This document shows positions 1 through 12,819 of a DNA stretch of 64,000 bases, piece by piece (position 1 is the first letter of the stretch; each line of letters starts with the position of its first letter). A model generated the notes under the pieces. It was given only the letters and a program-made list of their open reading frames with translations. It was not told the origin of the DNA and did not search any database. The stretch is from Leptobrachium leishanense (lineage: Eukaryota; Chordata; Amphibia; Anura; Megophryidae), in the NCBI GenBank assembly GCA_009667805.1, contig CM019063.1, forward strand, positions 88,191,877 through 88,255,876, written 5' to 3'. The translations under genes were made by a program, and so were the position numbers.

Positions 1-292
1 TATGAGTCTCTGGAAGCAATTCCCAGCAAGGCAGGGCATGAAGGGTGTTGCCTGGGGAAATCAGGATGGTGCAGCACCAGATCTGCCTTTCTTCCGCCGA
101 CGGCGGCGTGGCACGTGACAGTCGTTCAGCATCTCCGTTGAAGGATTTCAAGCATTTATAGGAATTATTTGTTCGAAGAGTGATAGCAGTGGTAAACATT
201 TTAGATATAAATTGTTATTTTAGGTGACATGTGATTACATTTAATAGAAAATTTCTAGTTTAAAAGCAGGATGCAAAAAACAGCATCACTTA
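1..292. other. Non-coding, no feature recognised
   Basis: AT-rich sequence up to the TTA target duplication of the first element. I see no exon, RNA gene or repeat family in it. Confidence 0.5.
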
Positions 293-1008
293 GGGCCAAA
301 TTACAATCTTCACGCAAACGTTTGCGCCGGCGCAAAAAAAATTGACGCAAGGGGTAAAACCCTTTGCGCCGAACGTCGTATTACATTGTCAGCGCAACAA
401 ACGCACATAATCGTCTACCGCGGGTGAACCTGCGCGAACCCTGCGCGAGCGTACTTTACTGCGCGCGTCCTATACTTACCATTGTGACGCAAATGCGAAT
501 ATGCGCTGGTACGAGGATGGTATTACAATCTATGCGCAGGAATTAACGCATAGCCGTTGCGCGCATAATTTTAGCAACTCCTAAAAGCTGGTGTTCATGG
601 CAAATCTGAACAACCTGGCTAACCCAAATACACCAGCCCAAAAAAGCAGCAAAGTATAGTTACACATTCTACTCATACCAAACCAATAAATGGAGAAGTC
701 GTGTGTGCATTTATTATTGCTGCAGCATATATACTCAGATTGACTTTGACGTTAACGTGAGATAATTGTGGTTCTTAATTCTGATTGGCTGAATTGCGTG
801 AAAAAAAGTCCGTACACTGATTTCTGCGTGCAACGGTACTGCACGAGCATTTGTGCGCGTCCGTTTAACACGCGCTATTGCTTGATGGATGAAAAAATGC
901 GCGAGGATTGTAATTCCAGCGTTGATTTACGAGTGGTAACGTTTAATGCTTGGCGCACAAATTCACACGTTGCGCGTGCGTTTTTGCGTGAAGAATGTAA
1001 TTTGGCCC
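293..1008. mobile_element. Harbinger-like non-autonomous DNA transposon, 716 bp
   Basis: Terminal inverted repeats of about 26 bp with one mismatch: the left end starts GGGCCAAATTACAATCTTCA and the right end is its complement (TGAAGAATGTAATTTGGCCC). The element is flanked by the 3-bp duplication TTA (290-292 and 1009-1011), the TWA-type target of PIF/Harbinger elements. The interior is rich in GCGCAA/TTGCGC motifs. The short open frames inside do not resemble a transposase, so it must have moved with enzyme made elsewhere. Confidence 0.85.
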
Positions 1009-1011
1009 TTA

Positions 1012-4000
1012 TTATTTAATAAAGTGAAAATAAGTAAATATGTTCTTTGGTGCTGTAAAATGTGGTGGAATGGCTACACATGCAGAAACCACTCCCATGC
1101 AATAAATGACCTTCTTAAATGTACCCCCCCAAATAAATTGTACTTTGTTGTTTTAGAGATCGCCTTGTTTTATACTGTTTGTGTGTATATTACACACAAA
1201 GTCCGGAAAAAAAAATACGTGAACCCTTGGAATTACTTGGTTTTCTGCATGAATTGGTCATAAAATGTCATCTTCTCTTCATCATCACTGGGCCAGTGGG
1301 TCCAACCACCATCAACGAAGAATGGCAGCAGTCTCTTCAAATGAAGATTGAGGTATCTATTGATCCTGCCATCTTCGCCAAAGTCACAAGTATAGACAAC
1401 GTACTTAGGCTAACAACACAAGAACAGTTATAATCTTTCATGAATTTATCGAGCACATCCCGTTTAGCACTCACAGTGCTGAGGAAAAAGTACATGAACA
1501 CTTGGGTTTGAAAACTAGTTGATCCTCCTTTGGCATTAATAACCACCACCAAACATTTCTGGGAGCTGCGTATAATGCTTGCACAAAAATCAGGAGGAAT
1601 TCCAGACTATTCTACCTTCAAGAATTTCTACAGCTAAGCTATATTCTTAGGATACCTGGTTGGACAGTTTTCTACGGGGTTAATGTCTGTGCTCTCACCG
1701 GGCCACTCCAAAAGGAGGAGTATTTTTTTTAAGACCATCTGTAGTGGATGTAATTTGATGTTTAGGATTAGTGTCTAGTATCACAGACACCCATCAAAGA
1801 ACTTCAGCTGCCGCAGAACTACCTTGATATCTTGTAGGATATCTGGATAAACTTGGGAAATAATTTTTCCCTCAATGATGGCAAGTGTGCCAGTGTCAGG
1901 ATCCCTGGCTGTAGCCATCCTGAAACCCCCCTGGTGGTTCACTTCCATCCTGTTCCTGCCCTGCAGCCAGCAACCAGCATCCAGCAGTGTAAGAGTTAAA
2001 CATCAAACACACGTGACTCACGAAATAAAGGGCTTTGCCCCGCACTCACACATTGCTGGTTCATTACAGCTCATGCTCACGAAGAGTGAACATTGTTGCT
2101 ACTCTGCTACCTGATCCTGATTCCCCATTTCTGGTTCCTGCAATGACAACCATCATCCTCTGCAATCAACCTGGTTAGTCTTTATTTCCATTCACCCTCC
2201 ACCATCCCTATCCTCTGTTTATCAGTGCAGACCACTGCATCCTGGGCTCATACCCCTGACATCCAGGTGCCACCCCGGTACCACCCCCACGTTTCCTGAC
2301 AGCCAGCCACAAAGTAATAGAATCAAACAATATTTAGGAAAACACATCAGTCAAAACCAGCTGATCTAATTAAACCGAGCTTCAGGTTCCAACTTTTCCA
2401 ACCTTAGTTAGCTTTGGGGAACTCATCAGCCTAGGATTATAACATATGCTTTCCAACCTATACTGTGAATATATGTATGATTAATACAAAAACAATATAA
2501 TAATGTGGGAGTTATTAGTCAAATCAGATTGTATTTGTTGATTACTAAACTTACCTGAACATTTTACATCATAGTTTTCCTTGCAACCTGCCACACTAGT
2601 ATCGGAATTGGTGCAATAACCTAAAACGATATGGGAAGCCAGCACTGGGGTGGTATGTGAGGGCTGGGGTGGTTGGCAGAATGAACTTTCAGCATTCTGC
2701 CAGGCCCTTCTGGCTCTTGCTGCTTCAGCTTGTGGCCACGGGCAAAGGTTGTAACGCAGCCGCAAGCAGGGACCCATAGCGGCTCTCTCACGAGATCTTG
2801 CAGAGTTTGCATTATCTCACGAACTCTGCAAGCTTTCATGATAGCACGGCCCCAGTGGAGCAACCTTGCCGGCGTCTGCTCGCTGGGACACAGCCAGATG
2901 GAGGGCCAGGTCCAGACACAAGTGTCGGGAGAAGCACTCTACTAATTTTGACTAAGAGTGACAGACAGTGCCAGATCACAAGCTGCACCTATCAGACTCA
3001 CTCTTTCCTGAACATTGCTGTACAAGGTCTGTCCTACCGCTTCTCATGTAACACCTGAAAGACCCTGCGCCGCAATGTTTTGCATTCTGGCACATGTTCT
3101 GCCTGCCACTGAGAATCTTATACCATCAGCAAAAACACGCCACATGGCCAGACACCCAATGTTACCCATACATAGCCATATAACTCTGAGATACAAACAC
3201 ATATATAGCTGTACACATATACCATTTAGGGAAGTTGCTAAAGGCAGGCTCACAAACTATCGGCCCCTTTATGTCAATAAAAATGCTATTTATAATCAAA
3301 GCAAAGTATCTTGCTTACAGCGAGCAATTTCTAACAACAGTTATTATAATTTAATGACTAATTGCTGGAAGATTAAATTACTGTGCAGTCAAGTTATACT
3401 CTCTGAACATATTGGGGAGTTCCTAAAAAAGGGACATTAGAAACAAGAGGAACAGGGGAATTGGGGCCCAAAATAGGGACTGTCCCTGAAAAAACAGAGA
3501 CATTTGGGAGATATGCATCCAGCTACAAACCCCTACACAGCTGTATACAAACACCCAGACACACACTCATTGACATACACTCAAAAGACGTATCCATATA
3601 CAAAGCTGTATACACACCCACTTACACATACAAATACATACACAGGCTTGAACATACTGTATACACACTAAAGAGGTTTACATATCTTGAGTGCATACAA
3701 GAACTAGCCTTGTCAAGTCAACTCCAGAGGATTGATACATAGAAATCAACCCCATTGAGTCTGAGCCATTTCACTTCCCATCCTGCATTTTTCCAAGGAA
3801 ATACACAATTGTAAACAAAATCGAGAAATAGAACACATTACATTGCAAATACATTGTACAAAAGTCATGTCTGGTATCATTAGAAAGGTCAGAATCTGGT
3901 CTTTTCAAACCTGAATGGTCTATGTAGGGTGTGAGGAACCGTAGATCCACAGTTTAAAATGTCCAAAGGTACCCTGTAACTCCTACAATGGGATTGCAGC

Positions 4001-6397
4001 TAGGGGGGCAATTGCTCCCTCTCTGGATCCGCCAGTGCCTGGCAGAATGCTGTCAGTGCATTCTGACAGCAGTCCCCGTGTCTATAGTCTGGAATTTGAT
4101 ATAAATACATATATACACATGTATCTGAGGTGTGATATCTTTTTGTTTGTTTGAATTTTGTAATTTTCAGTTGTTAGTAAGAATAATGAGCAACTTTTGA
4201 TTTGCTTGTTATTCTCCAACTAATCCCAAATTCACTCTTCCTACATGAAGTACAGGCATCAGTAATAGCCAAGCCATAAGAGAATTTTGTATTTCAGCTG
4301 GAATATCAGAGGTGGTGTTAGTATCCAAGAATGAGATAGTTATACTAAAAAGATATGGGCACAGTGAAAAATTTATAGGATCAGGTTGAAAAATGCAAAA
4401 ATATTCAATCACATACACTTTACCATGAAATCTTAAATATATATTTTTTTTTTAAAAAAAACGTACGCAAACCATGCAATAAAAATATTTGCTTGTTTAT
4501 TTGCCATGACTTGAATATATTGATCAAGATTTTAATGGAGAAAAATTTCTGGAAAAGGCCTGAAAGAAAATAAAAACTACCAAAACAAATCAATAGGCTT
4601 TACATGGATGGGTGCGCAGATTAAATAATAAGCAAATGAAAAACATAAGTGTACCCTTGCCATTTGCATAGCAGATGGCGAAAAATAATAATGAAATCAA
4701 TAATAATGTATGTTATACAATTAAAAAATCCTGTTCATTCTACTTTACTAATGAATTTATGAGGTGATGTGTGCGAAAGGGTTTCCAGCTTTTATGTTAA
4801 TGTTCTATAACATAATCATTTATTATTTCTTTATTTCGCAAGTTGAGGTTTGTGAATGCATAGTCTGCCAAAAGATAATTAAATAATGTACATTAAATAC
4901 AAAAAGCATGGTATAGCGGTTCTTACATAGCTGTGAATTATGATCAGATGGCAACTAATTGAAACACTAAGGCAAACAAGAGTCAACGTGGAAAGTTTGC
5001 CAATATTAACATTTTGTAAACAAGAGACCCTATTCCAATGTAATGAGTAATAGGGAGACGCTAAGCAGATATATTGTCACGACTCACGAGCAGATAACCC
5101 TTAGCGGCTCCTGATTACAAGTCATAATGTTAGCAGGAAGCAATGGTGAGTTTTATTTCCTGCTACTTCATTTTGTAACCTGTTACTCGTTGGCAGTTGA
5201 TGAGTGTCAGGGTGACTTTTCAATTGGTCCCTCCTGTGTCATTCCCCCCATCTCACATCCCTGGAGATGGGGATTGAAGTTGCGTACAGCTCACCGGACA
5301 GCAATGGATGTGGGGCATGAGGGGACCATACAGCAGGTTCCCCCCAAAATGTACCATCCATTCCCAAGTACATGGTGTAGAAAGAACAGGGGGGATGGGG
5401 TGGATAAAGCAACTTTTGCTGCTGACCACACTTTAAAATGTAATGCCCTCTAGGATATAATGTTCACAGTGGGGGATTGGACGAAGGACACGAGGGACCA
5501 TCCAAAATGTTTTCATTGATTTCATTGGAAATATAATTTGTAAAACAGACAAATTTGCATTTCTCCATAAACTAATGCCCAAGTCTAATAACTGAGATTT
5601 TTGATGTCATCATTATGTTATTAATGTCTATTAAGATATTTGTGTCTATTGCAACTTTTTTTAAAGCAAATTAAATTATGATATTCACACTTTAAAACTG
5701 ACTTATATCCTTAAAAGTAAACGTAGTAGAAAAAAATATTAATATATATCGAGCAGTCTTCACAAAAGAAGAACCTACTGGGGCTTGACATAATTAAAGA
5801 GAACAAAGCCAAGTTTCTTCAGTTTGCTTATTAAGTCATTAAATTAGTCTTAGTAGAGATTATGCTAGCTAAGTAAAATTACATATTTGTCTAAACAGTA
5901 ACATCTAATATGATCTCTCCAGGAATTCCACATCCACTTGAATTTCTACACTCAAAGTAGCAAAAGGAATGGATATTAAATTTAGTTTTGTTAAAATATG
6001 TATTGAAATGTGCTACTGAATAGTAATTTGTTTCATTAATGTGGACAAAAGAGCCAACAGCCTCAGCTGTGATTAATTCTCACCAGACCGGTTTGGCTTT
6101 AATAATGAAGTAAAATTGAGCAGATATATTCCAAAGAATCATGCTGATATATGTTGAAAATGGTATGATGAAATAATCAGTGTGTTGCAGGATGCAATCA
6201 TACCTTTTTGTAGCAGTAAAAAAAAAATGTATAGCAAGCTTTCGAAATGTTCTGCGCTTCTTCAGGTCAAAGCATTCTAAACAATCGGGCTGAATTTACT
6301 ATGGATAAAATAAGACAGCAAATTGGTTAAATAATGTAGTGATGTTATCAGTCAGAAGGTGAGTGTGGATCAGGAATAATAAATAGTCAAATAGGAA
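1012..6397. other. Presumed intron, few repeats
   Basis: More than 5 kb without a recognisable exon. Seen in it: a CA-rich low-complexity tract at about 3525-3680; a stretch at about 3850-3930 similar to 59940-60000; and at about 3998-4052 an end-like sequence (GGCAATTGCTCCCT, then TGGATCCGCC) resembling the right end of the hAT element that finishes at 48723, with no partner end found. The minus-strand stretch near 6240-6275 (CCTGAAGAAGCGCAGAAC) looks like a Penelope-type relic but does not fold as a ribozyme. Confidence 0.45.
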
Positions 6398-6451
6398 GCC
6401 AACTGTGGAAGCCACAAGGATTTGTTGATCCAGGGCGAAACGCGTTTTGGC
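6398..6451 (+). ncRNA. Hammerhead-ribozyme-like motif, Penelope relic
   Basis: Outer arms GCCAA (6398-6402) and TTGGC (6447-6451) pair perfectly as stem I. The core reads CTGTGGA where the hammerhead consensus is CTGANGA (one change). Stem II is GCC (6411-6413) with GGC (6434-6436), followed by GAAA (6437-6440) and the short CGCG plus TT that make a minimal stem III and cleavage site. This is the type I layout known from Penelope-like elements. The downstream AT-rich segment to about 6560 is probably the rest of the relic. The core change suggests it is decayed. Confidence 0.5.
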
Positions 6452-6561
6452 AATTGTTTTTTAACATTGTTAGTTTTATAATTGTGTTATCATTTTATTT
6501 GGAATAAATGTTTTTAAATCCATCGCTGAAGTGCCAACCTATGTGATTGAAGTCTTTTGGG

Positions 6562-7528
6562 AGGTCGTACCTATATCAAAGCAACTCCTGGGTAAATGCG
6601 AGAGGACCCGGATAGGTCCAGCACAGAGTGAGTGTTTCCATTTATTTGCATTGATACAAAAAATGGTTACAGTTCGCACTATGTCTATTTTTATTTTTTG
6701 AGGATTTAGCACATTATTGAAAATTCTGAAGGGCTGTTGGATGGCTGGAAATAACGCTGAGGCATATGTATCTGAGCTGGACGAGGTCCCAAAAATGTGA
6801 GTGAGAACATTTGGCCAATTGTATTGATATTGGAATTGAAACCATCTGCACTACGATTTTTTCTTTCTCTTTTTTGAGGACGAACTTGAAATATACCAAC
6901 ATTGCCCATGTGGGTAGAAGGAGATCTATATACGATAGAGTGTGTTTGACTTGGGACTCTCCTAATTTTTGCTTTAATTGACTGTTGGTTGGACAAGAGC
7001 AACGACTCCAAGTCTAGAGCGGCACCATTTGTATTGTAAGGTATGATTTTCAGCTAGCGCTACACTGTATTCCTTTATCTTAAAAAATAGTCAAATAAAG
7101 CCAAAATTGTAATGTTCGCGGGGATGGATGGAACTAGCAAATATATGGGTACTGATACGTAACATGGAATAATAGATAAATAAAAAGGTATTGTTGCATC
7201 CTGCACAGTTTCTATGTACTAGAAAATTATAGACATACACTACATTCTGGTTGAATCTCGACGAATATGTGTTCTGCGACCACGTCTTCACCCCGTCACT
7301 GCTGAGCCATTTCACCTCTGTGTGCTGAGCTCATTTTCACCATGTTTTGCTCCCCACATCTAAACACTGTTTAAAGCAATGTTTTATTTTACGACCCAGA
7401 CAAATTATATATATCCTTTATTTCAGCATGTTCAGCAGATTCAAAATATATCATTACAACATGTATATGTCATGTCACATTTTTGGTATAATAACAAAAA
7501 TATGTAGATGAAAGTGATTTCTACGGAC
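6562..7528. other. Presumed intron, no feature recognised
   Basis: AT-rich DNA with only short open frames on either strand. No domain, splice-flanked exon or inverted repeat was recognised. Confidence 0.45.
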
Positions 7529-7948
7529 TGTACGTCCGTGCAATACGGACGTACGTTAGTACGGAAGACGCAGTAGTGGCCACACCGTCAGTTTTTTTCA
7601 CTGACGTATATTTTGACGGATGTAGTAGGGAAAATAAATTCAAAAGCGAAACCATTTTGTCCGTGAAAAATGCTGGACGTATAAATGCAGTCCGTCTGAC
7701 CACGTTCCATCACTCACACTCAAAGCTATGCAGACGTTGCGGACGCAGCGCACTTTGTGCGGCCGTTCTAGGGGTTGTACGTTCTTGCCTGCCAGCCTTG
7801 CGTCCGTGGGCCGCGGCCATTGTGCGTCCGCAGTTCAGTGCGGACGTACTTCGTGTGTCGGGCTCCAATGGGCTTTCTTTCATGCTATCACGGACATACT
7901 TTTAGGCGCCATCGCGGACGTGAACACTACGCTCGTCTGACACCAGCC
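7529..7948. mobile_element. GTCTGAC-ended non-autonomous element, copy 1
   Basis: Rich in GGACGTACG/CGTACGTCC motifs and ending GCTCGTCTGACACCAGCC followed by TAA (7949-7951). The right end matches copies at 10751-11186 and 60204-60655. The left end does not match the others well and may be truncated or rearranged; its start is estimated from the CGGACTGTACGTCC boundary. The short frames at 7576-7940 are by-products of this element. Confidence 0.6.
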
Positions 7949-7951
7949 TAA

Positions 7952-9061
7952 ATGGTAACCTTTGCAACTGCTTTCTCTGATCCTTTTACTGCCAAATGAT
8001 TTAACACATTGACGGTCACATACAACTTGTTAAAATTTTAGGGGAATGTTCTGAAGCCCATTTGCAAATTAATTTTGTTTGAAATGAACTAAATTACTTT
8101 GTATCGATCCAGAATTAACCCACTTCGAGTACACTATTGGGGGAACCAGCAGGTGCTTTTGAAAATGTTGTGTACTTGGTAATGGTAGTGAATGGGTTCA
8201 GCAAATTTTACCATTTACAACCCATAATGAGAAAACCACTTGATATGGCCTTCCTCAAGGTGACTAATAGATTAGATATAGATTTCTGGTCTTTTTATAA
8301 CGGATTATTACCGATTTTATTTTGTTCTGAAAAAGTAATAAAAGTCCAATTTAATCACACGTACAGAACGTGACCACAAAAACCGCTCAGATATTCATTT
8401 TAAATAATTTTTTTAATGTCGTGGTTTTTCTTAAACAGTAACAAGGAACAGCTTTGAACTTGAAATGAGACAGAAGGTCAAATATTACTTAAAATGTAAA
8501 ACAGATGGCTATTAATATGAATGAAATTATTTGCTCACATCATGGGGAGAAACACTTTACTTAAATTTACGATATCTGTTTGACAGATAGATTGCTTATG
8601 GTCCTGTTCCAGTGGTGTATCTACTTGTAGATGGCATTTGAGGATGGCTATTTGCATAACGTTTCCAACAGCAATATTGCTACATGGAAAAACTATATGA
8701 TGCATAGTCTACAAAATTAACAAATTCTGTGCTATGTTATTATGCAAATGAATAAGAATATATTATGGTGTGTAAATATTAACAATAATACCATATTAAT
8801 GTGTGTGTGTGTGTGTGTATAAAACGGGGGAAATATTCCTGATGAGGATTTGTGATTGCATTATTGTACTTAACTGTAACTTTACATGACGTTATTAATT
8901 CAGATGCATTAGTATTTATAGTTGTGCTTATTAATCATTTACTTTGGGTTGATCAATGTTTCTGGAAGAAGATGTCATATTAATAAGATGGTGGACAAAG
9001 CCAGCTCTGGCAATATTCCAAAGTTGCTGCTAATTGAAGCAGAGCTATTGTAAACTTAATT
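7952..9061. other. Presumed intron with a short GT microsatellite
   Basis: AT-rich DNA, no exon recognised. A (GT)n run lies at about 8802-8818. Confidence 0.45.
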
Positions 9062-9069
9062 CCATAGAC

Positions 9070-9253
9070 CAGTGGTTCCCAACCGCGGTCCTCAAGTCTT
9101 CCTAACTGGCAAAGTTTTAAGGATTCCCTTGGGGAAAGCAGACTGAAACCTTTCAATCACTGAGCAGCAAATCATATCACCTGTGCTGTGCTTCAGATAT
9201 CTGGAAAACATGACCTGTTGGGGGTACTTGAGGACCGCGGTTGGGAACCACTG
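9070..9253. mobile_element. Palindromic hAT MITE, 184 bp
   Basis: The ends CAGTGGTTCCCAACCGCGG and CCGCGGTTGGGAACCACTG are complementary over about 25 bp. The flanks CCATAGAC (9062-9069) and CCATAGTC (9254-9261) form an 8-bp target duplication with one mismatch, as expected for hAT. The centre shares GATATGATTTGCTGCTCAGT with the 182-bp element at 61578-61759 in the opposite orientation, so the two are one family. Confidence 0.9.
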
Positions 9254-9462
9254 CCATAGTCTATGGGCTCTAGTCCCTATTTGGCGCTAACGGTAGCGCC
9301 TCGATATGTAAGCGTTATAGCCTGGATTAGTGTGTTTAACACATTCCTGATGCCACCCCCATTAGTACTCCATTTGTGCATCGTTTTTGAACTAGCTTCC
9401 ATAAGATTACTGTACTTTGCGCCTCCTATACTTAACATAGGGAGCGCAAACGTACATTAGCG

Positions 9463-9650
9463 TTTTTACCAGGAAGGATACATTGAGATTTCTCTCGTTT
9501 TCAGTATGTCCTGGGTGGCGAGTATGTACCATTAGGTGTCTTGCCCAAGGACACTTACTGTGGAGGTGCTCTTGCTGGGATCGAACCTGTGTCTCCAGTC
9601 TCTTTCCACGGTTATAGAGCAGTGATGTTACCTTTACTCCACCCAGCCTG
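9463..9650 (-). repeat. tRNA-derived SINE, copy 1
   Basis: Read on the minus strand: a head with a B-box-like GGTTCGATCCC, then AAGTGTCCTTGGGCAAGACA, then a tail CAGGACATAC...TCCTTCCTGGTAAAA. The B-box and the TCCTTGGGCAAG core are typical of tRNA-headed vertebrate SINEs. The tail is shared with the LINE end at 40770-41260. Other copies: 26632-26815 and 30367-30475. Confidence 0.75.
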
Positions 9651-9742
9651 TTTTGATAAGTAAGATATTACAGAGTGCTAGCACTAATTACCACAGGGAT
9701 GGGGAGAGCCAAAAGTTAGCACCTTCTGAAAGCTGGTGCCAA

Positions 9743-10261
9743 ATGATTCGGCAAATTCTGCAAATTCCATACTCCCCTCTCATGGCAAGGGCGCTGCGGA
9801 ATATGCTGGCGCTTTATAAATAAAGAATAATAATAATCTGTAATACGTATGTGAAGGAAATAAAGATGCTACCAGGTTTTATATGCTAACTTTTGTTTTT
9901 CATTGTAGTTCAGTGGTTAAACGGTTTAATGAAATATTGCGTTGACTTCTCTCTCTTGATCGAAATGCATGCTCTTTACTTACAAGCTACGTCTCGGAGA
10001 TGTCTACTGCCTCTCTGCAGTGCTTGAGTTTGTGAGACGAATATCTGAAAACATAGCTGATTTAGTTTATGTTCAAAACCCCTAGAATATATTTAATGAA
10101 AGTTTTAGTTATTATTATTATTCATTATTTATAAAGCGCCAGCATATTCGGCAGCGCGAAGTTGCAAAATACATTAGTGAAACAGACCACAAGAAGATGG
10201 TCAAGTTGTTTGTTTGCTGCTATATTTCTTTTTCAGTGCACGAGTATATCACTATATGTAG
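9743..10261. repeat. 519-bp direct repeat, left copy
   Basis: Repeated at 13756-14274 at a constant offset of 4013 bp with only two differences seen. The pair encloses the Penelope-like element. Inside the repeat, a GGCGCTTTATAAATAA-type tail (about 9787-9832) and its inverted form (about 10111-10160) face each other. Confidence 0.93.
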
Positions 10262-10750
10262 TGATATTGAGATAGGAGAAGAACCTCCTAAAGGAGGCAA
10301 ACAATCACCCCACCCCGAAGTACTAATCAGCACCAGGCGTGGACACTCCCACATAGGACTAAACCTGATATGTATTAGAGGAAAGAAATGAGGGATAAAC
10401 CCTCGGGTAGCAGAGAGAGTGCTGATTAAAACATAACTTTTATTAATTATAGTAAACTACACACATTATTGGACTGACAAATAAAAAACATAGACACAAG
10501 CACGATGAGATAGGTAGAAATATGTATGCTATAAGAGGCAAATTGCCCAATGGCAGCCCTAGGGTACAGATGAATACAAATAACGGGATTGATTTGGAGG
10601 CTGAAAATAGTCAGGTGGCTGAATGTTACATCATAGATGAACCTTGTAAGGAATAAACAGATGAACTGACAATTGCAAAGTATGCTACAACACTTCAAAA
10701 AAATTAATGAAGTGACCAAGCTGAGAATAGCTAGTTGCGGATACGGTTGA

Positions 10751-11186
10751 GGCTAGGGACAGATGAGCGCATTTTCTGCGGCCACCGTCAAAATGTACGT
10801 CGATGCGTGCGCACGCATTTTTTCACAGAATACGCTTAAGTGGTCAGACGATGCGCAATTCTGGACGTATTTCATGACGATGGGGTGAAAAGAAGTCTAG
10901 GGAAATCCGGCTGTTTGAACGTTATGTTGGCCGCACACTAGCAGCGTCTGACGTCTCCTAATCACACACACACGCTGCTATGCGGCCGCAGCGCACTCTG
11001 TACGTCAGTACCAGCGGTTTAACGTTCTCGAAAAAATGCGTTCATTTTCCACTTGCGTTGCGCGGCCGGACTTTTGTGCGACCGTACTTCGTATATTGGC
11101 CGTCATTGCCTGTCATCTGCTGCTAGTGCGGCCGTGATTATGTGCGCCAGAACGCGCGTTCGCACTGCCTCAGTCTGACCCTAGCC
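10751..11186. mobile_element. GTCTGAC-ended non-autonomous element, copy 2
   Basis: Begins GGCTAGGGACAGATGAGCGC and ends CAGTCTGACCCTAGCC, ends that are complementary with mismatches. It sits within the 3' region of the Penelope element and so is younger. Flanks are TGA and TTA, so a 3-bp duplication is possible but not exact. Same family as 60204-60655. Confidence 0.72.
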
Positions 11187-11508
11187 TTAAGCGGCAGAAA
11201 ATAGAAAAGTAAAAATACCAAGGTTTGAAAATAACAGAATCTCGAACCACATTCACATAGTTCATTTAGCCTGGCTACCTTGTATTGAAAAAATAATCAG
11301 CCGCAAACTCGTAGATGCCACAGAAACAGCCGGTGTGCATAACACCCAAAAACACTTCAGGATATCAACCATCCAAACAACGTAATTGTAAAGATCATAG
11401 AAGTCAAAAGCAAGAAATAGATCACATACAGCTGACCCTACAAGGCTGAACAGATTCTATCATCTCCCTATCAAATCACATCGCATACAATTTTAAAAGA
11501 AAGCACAG

Positions 11509-11555
11509 GACTCGACACGTGTTTCGCCGGTGCTAGACCGGCTTCATCGGGAGTC
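11509..11555 (-). ncRNA. Type I hammerhead ribozyme motif of the Penelope element
   Basis: On the minus strand: GACTC (stem I) - CCGATGA core - A - GCCGG / loop TCTAGCA / CCGGC (stem II, 5 perfect pairs) - GAAA - CACGT (minimal stem III) - GTC cleavage triplet - GAGTC, which pairs perfectly with the first GACTC. The only departure from the consensus core CTGANGA is T to C at its second position. Hammerheads of this minimal type are established parts of Penelope-like elements, where they lie in the terminal repeat region. The motif lies on the same strand as the polyprotein and downstream of it. Confidence 0.8.
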
Positions 11556-11722
11556 AACACAAATTGTGAATAGTATCAGTACCGTGTGTGGACCAAAGCT
11601 AGTTATATACCATTTGATGAATCAAATCAAAAGAAGCCAAGCTGACGATCATTAATCAGTTGAAAACAGGTTGCATGGACTCTGATAATGAGAGTTCGGC
11701 TAGTGCTGAATTGGACAACGAG

Positions 11723-12660
11723 AACCATTGGTCTATAACACCATGTGACTTTGAGAGAGTTCATTAGAAAGTATATGCCGTCAGAGTCTAACTATTTAAT
11801 TATTATAATGTTGTGGTTTAGAGAGCCGATGATACACTAGACGTGCCACATGACACTAATGAGCCAATGGATTCAATGAGGTACCATGTGACCCCAAACG
11901 AGCCAGAGTAATTCATTTGAGCAACTCAATGAGGCCCAATATCGACACCGTAGATCCAAACTACATATTTTAAACGGACAACTGGAGAAAGTCATACAGA
12001 AGATTAAGGGTCCATATGATATATAATCGTGAAAGAGAGTACAACAAAAATCGCATTATAGTGAGATGTAGATGTTATTCAAATGACAATCTGCTCTATA
12101 GAGAAAGATAGTAAATGGTTTGGCCCTAAGGAATACCTGACACTATATCATAGATGGATCTATATACCTAAACTGAGGGACGGAACCATTGGTCTATAGC
12201 ACCATGTAACTTTAAAGAGCCAATCGGTTCAATAAAAAGATATATATCGACCAAGGCTATCTATTTGGCTGGTACTACGTTGGGGTATGGAAAGCCGATG
12301 ATTCGCTACACGTGCCACATGACATTAAGGAACCAATGAATTCAATGGCGTACCATATGACCCCAAAAAAGCCAGAGTAATTTATTGAGCGGCTCAGTGA
12401 AGACCAATATCAGCACCGTAAAACCAGACTGCATATTGTAAACCGGCATCTAGACAAAAGGAAGCCGTACAGAGGAATAAGGCTCCATATAGTATACAGT
12501 CAAACATGAGGACTAAAAATAACGTTATGGTTGAATCTAGAGTTTATCAGGAATGTCTATCAACACTATAAAAAGAAAAGTAGTCATACGATACTTTGTT
12601 TGGCCCTACAGAATACCTGACGGCATGTCATAAATGAGCCTGCACGGTAGTGAAAAAGAT
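11723..12660 (-). repeat. Two tandem ~465-480-bp units in the Penelope 3' region
   Basis: Matching landmarks recur in order: AACCATTGGTCTATA at 11723 and 12184, GCCGATGAT at 11825 and 12294, and TTTGGCCCTA at 12119 and 12599. The copies are clearly diverged, so the duplication is older than the 519-bp repeat pair around the element. Confidence 0.75.
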
Positions 12661-12819
12661 CTTAATACGAGATAGAGACCATGTACATACATGGTCATGA
12701 ATGTCACAAAATAAACCCAGTATATTTAATCAGAGATGTTATTCGAATAAATTGACCACTTAATAAGTATATCAATGGTCACAACTAGTAAATTTTGGCA
12801 GGAGGAATATCATGTACTG

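Noticed and set aside
3015..3440. A 141-codon frame on the plus strand
   Set aside because: No recognised domain, composition typical of intron, and overlaps a frame on the other strand.
6240..6275. A hammerhead on the minus strand starting CCTGAAGAAGCGCAG
   Set aside because: The core begins well and CGAAAG is present, but neither stem II nor stem I can be paired.
9463..9650. A possible genuine tRNA gene, because of the GGTTCGATCCC box
   Set aside because: The sequence around the box does not fold as a cloverleaf, and the same sequence recurs with a LINE-type tail, so it is a SINE.
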